8,156 bases of DNA from an uncultured Alphaproteobacteria bacterium (GTDB lineage Bacteria; Pseudomonadota; Alphaproteobacteria; UBA7985; CAJQQZ01). Positions 1 through 6,273 of this stretch are shown here, piece after piece. Positions within the stretch are counted from its first letter, which is position 1; each line of letters opens with the position of its first letter. The stretch is taken from NCBI GenBank assembly GCA_905480445.1, contig CAJQQJ010000286.1, forward strand, positions 1 through 8,156, written 5' to 3'. The position numbers and the translations under genes were made by a program. The notes under the pieces were generated by a model that was given only the letters and a program-made list of their open reading frames with translations, was not told where the DNA came from and searched no databases.

Positions 1-691
1 CGGCTTCAATACCAAGCAGTATAAGCGGATCAATCACGCCATTGGTTGCTTGGATAGATTTGACACCAGGGCGCGAATGTTTGGCAACTTCACTGTTGAT
101 GTGATCCAATGAACCGTCCTCGACTAGATCCATTTTGTTCAAGATGATCATGTCGGCACAGCCAAGCTGCTCTTCGAAAAGTTCCTCGAGCGGGCTTTCG
201 TGGTCTAAGGATTCATCGGCTTCTCTCGCTGCCTGAAGTGCAGCAGGATCCGTTGCGAACAAACCGTCTGCGACTGCGCGACCGTCAATGACTGCAACGA
301 CACCGTCCACCGTCACTCGTGTCCGTACTTCGGGCCAATTGAAGGCTTGAACTAATGGTTTTGGCAATGCCAGTCCAGAAGTCTCGATAATGATGTGATC
401 AGGTTTAGGGTCCTGGCTCAACAAGGTTTCGATGGCGGGAACAAAATCGTCTGCGACTGTACAGCAGATACAGCCGTTGGCCAGCTCAACCAACTGACTC
501 TCATCACAATCAGGAATGCCACAGCCCTTAATGACTTCGCCATCAACGCCCATGTCACCAAATTCATTGATGATGAGCGCTAGCTTTTTGCCGTTAGCAT
601 TGGCCATCAGATGCTGGATCATTGAAGTTTTTCCAGCCCCTAGAAAGCCGGTAATGATCGTTGCTGGTATTTTTGAACTTTGCGAAGACAT
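1..691 (-). CDS. cobW: CobW, G3E-family GTPase/metallochaperone of cobalamin biosynthesis (3' part beyond window)
   Basis: The reading frame starts at ATG 691 and stays open to the window edge, giving 230 residues of a protein usually about 350 long, so the C-terminal domain is missing. Visible motifs are a Walker A loop GFLGAGKT (residues 15-22), the NEFGD switch (42-46), the family-defining metal-binding motif GCICC (73-77), ETSGLALP (103-110) and the guanine-specificity motif NKMD (185-188). Members of COG0523 use GTP hydrolysis to deliver a metal ion. CobW belongs to the aerobic B12 pathway, where it is thought to supply cobalt to the CobNST chelatase. The COG0523 family also contains zinc chaperones and nitrile hydratase activators, but cobU immediately upstream supports the cobalamin role. 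A weak Shine-Dalgarno (AAGG) lies about 10 nt before the start. The next gene leftwards would be expected to be cobN or another cob gene. Confidence 0.93.
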   Translation of the reverse strand, partial: MSSQSSKIPATIITGFLGAGKTSMIQHLMANANGKKLALIINEFGDMGVDGEVIKGCGIPDCDESQLVELANGCICCTVADDFVPAIETLLSQDPKPDHIIIETSGLALPKPLVQAFNWPEVRTRVTVDGVVAVIDGRAVADGLFATDPAALQAAREADESLDHESPLEELFEEQLGCADMIILNKMDLVEDGSLDHINSEVAKHSRPGVKSIQATNGVIDPLILLGIEA

Positions 692-730
692 TGTTATAAG
701 GCCTTGTAAATAAATAGAAATAGAGAGTGG

Positions 731-1258
731 TTAATCTGATTTCTTAACTGTCATCGGAATGCCAGCGACAACCAAGTATACTTCGTTTGCTATATCGGCG
801 ATTCTTCTGTGTAAGTCACCAATATAATCACGAAACTCGCGGGCCATTTTATTTTCTGGAACGATCCCCATTCCAATTTCATTGGAAACAAAAATGATTG
901 TGCCGTCAAACGATGTAATCGTGGTCAACAAGTCTTGAAAAGCGAGTTCAATTTCTTGTTCATCTAACATGAGGTTCGTCACCCACAGCGTCAGACAGTC
1001 AAGTAACAAAGTCTCAGAACCCTTTGATTTACTTTGAATAAATTGGGAGACTTCAAGTGGTTCCTCAAAAGATTTCCAGTTCGTTTCCCGCCTGGCTTTA
1101 TGTTTATCTATTCGGCTCATCATTTCGTCGTCCCAAGCACGACCGGTTGCCAGGTAGATGGGCGCAGCAGTGCGCTCTAGTGCCATCTGTTCTGCAAATG
1201 CAGATTTTCCTGACCGAGCACCACCAAGGACCAATATGATCTTATTCTTTGTTGTCAT
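731..1258 (-). CDS. cobU: Bifunctional adenosylcobinamide kinase / adenosylcobinamide-phosphate guanylyltransferase
   Basis: This 175-residue protein has the full length and all hallmarks of CobU (called CobP in aerobic producers). It phosphorylates adenosylcobinamide and then transfers GMP from GTP to give adenosyl-GDP-cobinamide, late in nucleotide loop assembly. Visible are the P-loop GGARSGKS (residues 12-19), the YLATGRAWDDEM segment (35-46), His53 in DKHKARRETNW (aligned with the guanylylated His46 of Salmonella CobU), the Walker-B-like LLLDCLTLWVTNL stretch, and the C-terminal block VSNEIGMGIVPENKMAREFRD followed by VYLVVAGIPMTVK. The ATG at 1258 is the only sensible start, because an in-frame stop lies 8 codons upstream (7 sense codons between). 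It has no clear Shine-Dalgarno. The stop is 39 nt before the start of cobW, so the two are probably cotranscribed. Confidence 0.95.
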   Translation of the reverse strand: MTTKNKIILVLGGARSGKSAFAEQMALERTAAPIYLATGRAWDDEMMSRIDKHKARRETNWKSFEEPLEVSQFIQSKSKGSETLLLDCLTLWVTNLMLDEQEIELAFQDLLTTITSFDGTIIFVSNEIGMGIVPENKMAREFRDYIGDLHRRIADIANEVYLVVAGIPMTVKKSD

Positions 1259-1330
1259 AGTGTCAGGATAAACCCTTTGTTATCGTCAGGCGTGATTGAT
1301 GCGACCAGGCCTTTGTCATGTGCGCCCACT

Positions 1331-1346
1331 AAGTGAAATAGCACTT
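1331..1346. repeat. Short inverted repeat in the cobU / dehydrogenase divergent intergenic region
   Basis: AAGTG-AAATAG-CACTT is a 5-bp perfect inverted repeat with a 6-nt spacer. It overlaps a second one, CACT-A-AGTG (1327-1335). It sits in the 150-nt gap (1259-1408) between the divergent cobU and dehydrogenase genes. A possible -10 box for the rightward gene, TATAGT, lies at 1366-1371, which would put this repeat on its -35 region, as expected of an operator; no good -35 hexamer accompanies it. The repeat is short enough to occur by chance. Nothing else recognisable is seen in the gap. Confidence 0.3.
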
Positions 1347-1408
1347 TCGTTTGTTGATGGATTTATATAGTTTCTGGCTCAACTAATTCATCCAAAAAGG
1401 AATGCACC

Positions 1409-2272
1409 ATGAAAGTCTCTTTTCTCGGTCTTGGTGTCATGGGTTACCCCATGGCAGGTTATCTCGTCAAAGCAGGACATGATGTAACTGTCTACAACAG
1501 AACAACAGCGAAAGCTGAGGCTTGGATTAAGGAGCATGGCGGAAATTTCGGCAAAACACCAAAAGAAGCGGCTACAGGTTCCGATATCGTATTTTGCTGC
1601 GTCGGAAATGACGACGATTTGCGTTCAGTTGTGATCGGCGATGACGGTGCCTTGGCCGGAATGGCGTCTGGCAGTTTGTTTGTGGATCACACAACTGCCT
1701 CTGCCGAAGTTGCGCGTGAGCTTTATACAGTGGCTAAGGGGCAGGGTGTAGATTTTGTCGATGCTCCTGTTTCTGGTGGCCAAGCGGGTGCTGAAAACGG
1801 TGTTCTGACTGTCATGTGTGGCGGAGACCAAGCTCCTTATGATCGCGCAGAGCCAGTGATTGATGCATTTGCTCGCTCATGTAAATTGATGGGTGGCTCC
1901 GGTGCCGGTCAACAAACGAAGATGGTTAACCAGATCGCTATTGCAGGCTTGCTTCAAGGGCTTTCAGAAGCCATGAATTTTGGCCAGAAGGCTGGATTGA
2001 ATATGAATCTAGTTCTTGAGGTTATTTCAAAAGGTGCAGCCGGTTCCTGGCAAATGGAAAACCGTGGATCAACAATGTGCCAAGATAAGTTCGACTTTGG
2101 CTTCGCAGTGGACTGGATGCGCAAAGACCTGTCGATCTGTTTGGCAGAAGGCAACAAAAACAGTGCACGCTTGCCGATGACTGCTATGGTTGACCAGCTT
2201 TACGGACAAGTTCAAGATCTTGGCGGTGGTCGTTGGGATACATCCAGTTTGATGAAGTTACTGACTAGATAG
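1409..2272 (+). CDS. NAD(P)-dependent beta-hydroxyacid dehydrogenase (3-hydroxyisobutyrate dehydrogenase / tartronate-semialdehyde reductase family)
   Basis: This 287-residue protein matches the usual length of the family. The N-terminal Rossmann domain opens with the dinucleotide motif GLGVMGYPMAG (7-17). The YNRT at the end of the second strand (29-32), with Arg31 where NAD enzymes often have an acid, hints at NADP(H) preference. The substrate motif DAPVSGGQAGAENG lies at 118-131. The catalytic lysine is Lys171 in GAGQQTKMVNQ, and WMRKDL (residues 236-241) supplies a second conserved lysine (Lys239). Such enzymes oxidise 3-hydroxy acids or reduce the semialdehyde (3-hydroxyisobutyrate in valine breakdown, tartronate semialdehyde in glyoxylate/glycerate metabolism, or succinic semialdehyde); the sequence alone does not settle which. 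No valine-degradation or glyoxylate gene is next to it. The ATG is preceded by AAAAAGGA with 7 nt spacing. It appears to be monocistronic, ending in a terminator. Confidence 0.88.
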   Translation: MKVSFLGLGVMGYPMAGYLVKAGHDVTVYNRTTAKAEAWIKEHGGNFGKTPKEAATGSDIVFCCVGNDDDLRSVVIGDDGALAGMASGSLFVDHTTASAEVARELYTVAKGQGVDFVDAPVSGGQAGAENGVLTVMCGGDQAPYDRAEPVIDAFARSCKLMGGSGAGQQTKMVNQIAIAGLLQGLSEAMNFGQKAGLNMNLVLEVISKGAAGSWQMENRGSTMCQDKFDFGFAVDWMRKDLSICLAEGNKNSARLPMTAMVDQLYGQVQDLGGGRWDTSSLMKLLTR

Positions 2273-2301
2273 CCGTTCAATCTATTTTTCTAAATGATTT
2301 T

Positions 2302-2330
2302 GCCGCCCTCTGCTTGCATGGCGGCGTTTT
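2302..2330 (+). terminator. Rho-independent terminator after the dehydrogenase gene
   Basis: A perfect 6-bp GC stem GCCGCC (2302-2307) / GGCGGC (2320-2325) encloses a 12-nt loop and is followed by GTTTT, then AGCTTT. It begins 29 nt after the dehydrogenase stop. The T-run is short, so termination may be partial, allowing some read-through into the cyclase gene 33 nt further on. Confidence 0.7.
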
Positions 2331-2341
2331 AGCTTTACAAT
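2314..2341 (+). promoter_or_regulatory. Possible promoter of the adenylate cyclase gene, nested in the terminator
   Basis: A good -10 hexamer TACAAT (2336-2341, five of six consensus bases) stands 16 nt after a poor -35 TTGCAT (2314-2319), which lies in the loop of the preceding terminator hairpin. Transcription would start near 2348, giving a leader of only about 15 nt. The alternative is read-through from the dehydrogenase gene. The -35 match is weak, so this is tentative. Confidence 0.3.
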
Positions 2342-2349
2342 CTCCGTTC

Positions 2350-2356
2350 AGGAGGA
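2350..2356 (+). promoter_or_regulatory. Strong Shine-Dalgarno fixing the TTG start of the cyclase gene
   Basis: AGGAGGA ends 6 nt before TTG 2363, an almost perfect anti-16S match at optimal spacing. It decides the start in favour of TTG, and the resulting N-terminus (MERRLAAILVADVVGYS) is the one typical of this cyclase family. Confidence 0.85.
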
Positions 2357-2362
2357 CGCAAC

Positions 2363-4087
2363 TTGGAACGTAGGCTTGCCGCAATACTAGTTGCAGATGT
2401 TGTGGGCTATTCCAAGCAGATGGCAAAAGATGAGATTGGAACTCTTTCTGAGCTATCCCGTCTCATCAAAGAGCTTATAGATCCACTGATTGCATCTCAC
2501 AACGGCCGCATCGTGAAACTGATGGGTGATGGCGTTTTGGCAGAATTCGCTAGTGCAGTCGACGCCGTTGATTGTGCGATCGAGTGGCAGAATCAACTGT
2601 TGAATGAGGGGAGCATTCGCTTCCGAATTGGCATCAACCTAGGCGACATTATCTTTCAAGGCGACGATATCTTCGGCACTGGTGTGAACATAGCAGCACG
2701 CCTAGAAACACTCGCTGACCCTGGTGGCATTTGTGTTTCCGACGATGTCTTTCGACAAGCAAATGGCAAGACCGGAGCCTCGTTTGAAGATATTGGCGAA
2801 CAAACATTAAAGAACATTGATGAACCTGTCCGAACTTATCGAGTGGTTCAAGAACAACAGGAGTACCAATCGGTTCGAGACACGGAAAGTTTTGGGAATG
2901 TAGGTAAGCCAACTATCGCCATTCTACCTTTCGACAACATGTCAGGTGATTCTGATCAGGAGTATTTTTCCGATGGTATCTCGGAAGATATCATAACTGA
3001 ACTGTCTAGATTTTCGGAACTGTTTGTCATTGCTCGTAATTCTTCTTTTGCCTTCAAGGGACAAAAGATCAGCGCTAAAGAACTAGCAGGAAAACTCGGG
3101 GTTCACTATCTAGTCGAGGGCAGTGTTCGCAAATCTGGGAAGCGCGTGCGAGTTACTGCACAGTTGATTGATGCTGTGAATGACTCTCATTTATGGGCTG
3201 ATCGGTTCGACAGAGAACTGGAAGACGTTTTCGAAGTACAGGATGATGTTGTTCGAGCGATTGTTGGTGTGTTACCGGGGCGATTGGCTGAAGCAGGCGG
3301 CAATCGTATCAGACGAAAGCCAGCTGCAAACATGACAGCCTATGACTATTTTCTTCGCGGAAATCACGCTCTCGCTAACAGAGGCTCACAAATCAAAACT
3401 GCCATTGGACACTACAAAAGTGCCATCAAACTGGATGAAGATTTCGCAGCTGCTTACGCGTCTATCAGCATAGCGGAAGGCATGTCAGTGTGGGACCTTT
3501 CAACCTACGACGATGATCCCCTGAGCAGAGCCTATGATGCTGGTTTACGCGCTTTAGAGCTTGATCCCAGCGATTATCGCTCACATGCAGCTTATGGTGA
3601 AACAACACGGCAGTTGGGCCAGCATTCGTTTGCAAGGGATCACCTCAACCGAGCGATGAAACTCAATCCAAATAGCGCGCAAGTACTTGGTTATTGGGCC
3701 ATGTTACAGGCCTACACAGGCGACCCAGAAGGAGCTATTAAAACTTACAATCGCGCGGTGTATCTTGATCCCTTCAGTCAGGACAATCTTCGCAAAGAAA
3801 TCCCGGCTGAATCTTACTACAATATGCGTGAGTACCAAAAGTCGATTGATGTGCTTACATCAATGCTGAAATTGCCAATTTTTTATGCGCATCAACAGAT
3901 TGCGATTGCCTATGCTCAACTCGGTAATATGGATGAGAGCATGCGGCACATGGAATTGTACCGAGCCAAGTTGCCGGACTTTTATGATGAGATGCTTTTG
4001 TATGAAAGCCACATAAGACTTTGCGCTCTTGATGAAGATCGAGAGCACTGGCGACAAGGTTATCGCCTGATTGGCTTGGACGTCTAA
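2363..4087 (+). CDS. Class III adenylate cyclase with TolB/FlgO-like middle domain and TPR repeats
   Basis: This 574-residue protein would make cAMP from ATP. The N-terminal catalytic domain (about 1-165) keeps every residue expected of an active enzyme: metal-binding Asp12 (LVADVVGYS) and Asp56 (KLMGDG), adenine-selecting Lys52 and Asp102 (DDIFG), and transition-state Asn109 and Arg113 (VNIAARLE). The Lys/Asp pair argues for ATP rather than GTP as substrate. A TolB/FlgO-like domain follows (about 183-305: AILPFDNMSGDSDQEYFSDG, then YLVEGSVRKSGKRVRVTAQLID and HLWADRFDRELEDVF). Helical TPR repeats cover about 325-540, for example AIGHYKSAIKLDEDFAAAYA and AIKTYNRAVYLDPFS. There is no signal peptide or membrane segment, so it should be cytosolic, with the C-terminal two thirds acting as sensor or protein-binding part. 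The architecture is common as paralogues in rhizobia and related bacteria; the stimulus is unknown. It starts at TTG and converges on benE. Confidence 0.93.
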   Translation: MERRLAAILVADVVGYSKQMAKDEIGTLSELSRLIKELIDPLIASHNGRIVKLMGDGVLAEFASAVDAVDCAIEWQNQLLNEGSIRFRIGINLGDIIFQGDDIFGTGVNIAARLETLADPGGICVSDDVFRQANGKTGASFEDIGEQTLKNIDEPVRTYRVVQEQQEYQSVRDTESFGNVGKPTIAILPFDNMSGDSDQEYFSDGISEDIITELSRFSELFVIARNSSFAFKGQKISAKELAGKLGVHYLVEGSVRKSGKRVRVTAQLIDAVNDSHLWADRFDRELEDVFEVQDDVVRAIVGVLPGRLAEAGGNRIRRKPAANMTAYDYFLRGNHALANRGSQIKTAIGHYKSAIKLDEDFAAAYASISIAEGMSVWDLSTYDDDPLSRAYDAGLRALELDPSDYRSHAAYGETTRQLGQHSFARDHLNRAMKLNPNSAQVLGYWAMLQAYTGDPEGAIKTYNRAVYLDPFSQDNLRKEIPAESYYNMREYQKSIDVLTSMLKLPIFYAHQQIAIAYAQLGNMDESMRHMELYRAKLPDFYDEMLLYESHIRLCALDEDREHWRQGYRLIGLDV

Positions 4088-4126
4088 AGGAGAACTTCTG
4101 CCGCGAAGACTGTTGTGACAGCACGA

Positions 4127-5275
4127 TCACCGTTTTCTAAGGCGATCCAAGCCTAACAAGACCAAGCCAGTCAAAAGCCCCCAAAAGGCAGAAGAGATTG
4201 CAAACAGTTCTATACCTGAAAGCGTCACAGACAATGTAGCAATCGCCGCGAACTGACTAGGCTTGTGTGACAGCGCGTTACTCGCAGCACCGGTCAGCGG
4301 CCCGAGTAGCGCTAATCCGGCAATTGCAGCGATGAGTGCTGATGGCATAGCGGCGAACAAAGCCACGAGCGAAGCGCCAAAGAATGCAAAGAGAAAGTTG
4401 AAGCCAGCATAGATCGGGCCAACTTTCCAACGAAGATCTTTGTCTGGGTGTGTGTCAGAGCCCGTACAGATGGAGGCTGTGATGGCCGAGAGGTTACAGG
4501 TATGGGCGCCGAACAAGGCTGTAACCGCTGAAACCAGCCCTGTTGAAGACAAAGCAGATTTCGTGGAAACTTCATACCCGTCATTCTTCATGACAGCTAC
4601 ACCAGCGATATTCTGGGCTGTCATTGTGACGATGAATAAGGGAATGCCTAACCCAATCATTGAATTCCAATCGAAAACCGGCTTGATGAAAGTTAGGGAA
4701 GACATCTCCAACATTCCATTTAGGGGCTGGCTCACTCCCAACATTAGACTTAAGCCGAGGCCAACCGCTAGTGCCAGGACAACGGCCATTGAGGGGGTGA
4801 AAAGACGGCTAGCAAAGAAAACGACTACGACAACTGCAATTAGCACTGGCTGGGCTGCAAAGGCGGGAAACAGACCAAGAACCAACTTCATGAGCACACC
4901 AGCGAGCATAGCAGCAGCAACTGGAGTAGGGATCGCGTTGATCAAGCGCTCAATTGGCTTCACGAATGCTGTGATGAAGATCAAAGCTGCCGTGCAAATG
5001 AATGTGCCAACTGCTATCTCCATTGAAGGCGTTGCACTTGCAGAGGCAATTAGTACGGCACCAGGCGTAGACCAAGCTGTGATGATCGGGAGTTTATGTC
5101 GAAGTGATAAGTAGAGTGCTGTGACGCCCGTTGCTATGTAGGAGGCCGTGATCCAAGACGTTGTTTCGGCAGGGCTTGCATTTAGAGCTTCTGCCGCTGC
5201 TAAAAGAATGGCGAAACTTCCACCGAAACCAACGATGGTCGCAACAAAAGCCGATGTGAACAAAGAAAGGCGCAT
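4127..5275 (-). CDS. BenE-family membrane transporter (benzoate:H+ symporter family)
   Basis: This 382-residue, very hydrophobic protein matches the length of BenE/YdcO transporters. Roughly a dozen membrane segments run through the whole chain, starting with SAFVATIVGFGGSFAILLAA (8-27). Family-type signatures are WITASYIATG (41-50), AWSTPGAVLIAS (67-78), the IVTMTAQNIAGVAVMKNDGY segment (215-234) and GAHTCNLSAITASICTG (256-272), where the unwound helices of this fold bind substrate. Known members import benzoate with protons, but many homologues are uncharacterised and no aromatic degradation gene is nearby, so the substrate is open. The ATG lies 5 nt after the mazG stop. The only Shine-Dalgarno-like bases (GGA, 5285-5287) sit within the end of mazG, so translation is probably coupled to mazG. 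The gene ends in TGA, 39 nt from the convergent cyclase gene, and no hairpin with a T-run is visible between them. Confidence 0.88.
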   Translation of the reverse strand: MRLSLFTSAFVATIVGFGGSFAILLAAAEALNASPAETTSWITASYIATGVTALYLSLRHKLPIITAWSTPGAVLIASASATPSMEIAVGTFICTAALIFITAFVKPIERLINAIPTPVAAAMLAGVLMKLVLGLFPAFAAQPVLIAVVVVVFFASRLFTPSMAVVLALAVGLGLSLMLGVSQPLNGMLEMSSLTFIKPVFDWNSMIGLGIPLFIVTMTAQNIAGVAVMKNDGYEVSTKSALSSTGLVSAVTALFGAHTCNLSAITASICTGSDTHPDKDLRWKVGPIYAGFNFLFAFFGASLVALFAAMPSALIAAIAGLALLGPLTGAASNALSHKPSQFAAIATLSVTLSGIELFAISSAFWGLLTGLVLLGLDRLRKR

Positions 5276-5280
5276 GGAAG

Positions 5281-6075
5281 TTATTCCGGTCCAGCGAGAG
5301 CAACCTTGGCAGCGTTCCAGGCATCTTGCATCTCTTCCGGAGTCGCATTTTCGACTTCACCTATCAAGGATTCCAAATGTTTGAACCGTTTTTCGAATTT
5401 CCTGTTCCCAGACCTTAAGGCAACCTCGGGATCAACATTCAGTTTTCTTGCTAAGTTAACAACTGTGAACAACAGATCACCAATTTCATCCTCTGTACGA
5501 TCTGATAAATTGCTTGAGTTTTTCGCAATTTCTTCTTCTATTTCAGCTACTTCTTCGTCGATCTTAAGAAAGACGCCGTCAACATCAGGCCAATCAAAAC
5601 CAGCTCGTACAGCACGCTTGCTGAGTTTCTCGGCACGCATCAGAGCCGGAAGGTTCTGTGCGACTCCATCGAGTCGCGAAACGGAGTCGTTTCCATGAAT
5701 TTTTGCTTTAGCCGCTCGCTCTTCTGCTTTCTTTTGTTCCCAGGCAAGGGTTTGAGAGGCTGAGTCTCGTTCGCCGGCTTCGCCAAACACATGCGGGTGT
5801 CGATCAATCATTTTCAGTGCGATATGATCTGTAACATCTTGAAAAGTAAAGAGATTGTTCTCCTTTGCGATTTGGCTGTGATAGACCACTTGGAGAAGGA
5901 GATCGCCGAGTTCTTCTTTCAAAGAACCATAATCTTTGTTTTGAATGGCTTCTTCAACCTCATAGGCTTCTTCGATGGTATAGGGAGCAATTGTTTCAAA
6001 CGTTTGCTCCAGGTCCCATGGACAACCGCCATTGGGATCACGAAGGGCAGCCATAACTTCCAGAAGACGGTCCAT
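5281..6075 (-). CDS. mazG: Nucleoside triphosphate pyrophosphohydrolase MazG
   Basis: This 264-residue protein has the normal two-domain MazG layout. MazG hydrolyses (d)NTPs to monophosphate and pyrophosphate, cleaning the nucleotide pool and affecting the stringent response. The N-terminal domain opens with LLEVMAALRDPNGGCPWDLEQTF and carries the metal-binding EExxE (35-39, IEEAYEVEE) and ExxD (55-58, EELGDLL) motifs, then the ALKMIDRHPHVFGE block (86-99). The C-terminal domain repeats the fold with DEEVAEIEEEI (173-183), EIGDLLFTVVNLARKL (197-212) and NRKFEKRF (224-231), so both halves keep their acidic residues. The ATG at 6075 is the only usable start: the frame upstream runs to a TAA 13 codons away without another start codon. 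The Shine-Dalgarno is weak (GCGAG about 10 nt before). It follows hflX after a 198-nt gap and is nearly joined to benE. Confidence 0.95.
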   Translation of the reverse strand: MDRLLEVMAALRDPNGGCPWDLEQTFETIAPYTIEEAYEVEEAIQNKDYGSLKEELGDLLLQVVYHSQIAKENNLFTFQDVTDHIALKMIDRHPHVFGEAGERDSASQTLAWEQKKAEERAAKAKIHGNDSVSRLDGVAQNLPALMRAEKLSKRAVRAGFDWPDVDGVFLKIDEEVAEIEEEIAKNSSNLSDRTEDEIGDLLFTVVNLARKLNVDPEVALRSGNRKFEKRFKHLESLIGEVENATPEEMQDAWNAAKVALAGPE

Positions 6076-6173
6076 TAAAGAAAACTCGCTAACGAATTGA
6101 TATCTTGGGCTTTATAGCTGTTGTTAAAGCGGAGAGTAATGCCAAAAATTGAAATTAGGGGCTGTACAACAGA

Positions 6174-6190
6174 GAAACTACTTTAGTTTC
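6174..6190. repeat. Perfect 7-bp inverted repeat, 3-nt loop
   Basis: GAAACTA-CTT-TAGTTTC is a perfect inverted repeat about 100 nt upstream of the mazG start. No T-run follows on either strand, so it is not a standard terminator. It could be an operator or a small RNA hairpin in the hflX 3' region. Confidence 0.5.
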
Positions 6191-6240
6191 GATCTTAGGG
6201 ACGCAGAAACAAGAATGATGTTCTATGGCTATAAATGGCG

Positions 6241-6256
6241 CATAATATATATTATG
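6241..6256. repeat. Perfect 16-bp AT palindrome just after hflX
   Basis: CATAATAT-ATATTATG is a perfect palindrome without spacer, located 17 nt beyond the hflX stop codon. It is symmetric enough to bind a dimeric regulator or form a weak hairpin in the hflX transcript. It is almost all A/T, which raises the chance of coincidence. Confidence 0.5.
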
Positions 6257-6273
6257 GAAAATGCACTAATAAA

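Larger units (their letters stand above)
6076..6273. other. AT-rich intergenic region between hflX and mazG
   Basis: This 198-nt gap is long for an otherwise compact block. It holds no convincing ORF. Read in the direction of mazG it contains a TATAAA at about 6111-6116 that could serve as a -10 box, but no matching -35 hexamer at normal spacing. Two perfect inverted repeats, at 6174-6190 and 6241-6256, are its main structure. I see no GC-rich hairpin with a T-run, so no classic terminator for hflX. Confidence 0.6.

Noticed and set aside
395..713. Two short plus-strand open frames opposite cobW
   Set aside because: They lie antisense to cobW, whose motifs (GFLGAGKT, GCICC, NKMD) are unambiguous.
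4088..4126. Possible bidirectional terminator between the convergent cyclase and benE genes
   Set aside because: Only a 4-bp stem (CTGT-TGTG-ACAG) is present, with no T-run on either side.
4440..5114. A 224-codon open frame on the plus strand opposite the BenE gene
   Set aside because: It is wholly antisense to a well-supported membrane protein gene, has no convincing ribosome binding site, and its peptide resembles no family. Its length follows from the codon composition of the real gene.
5306..5698. A 130-codon plus-strand open frame opposite mazG
   Set aside because: It is serine-rich low-complexity translation antisense to the glutamate-rich mazG, a shadow of the true gene.
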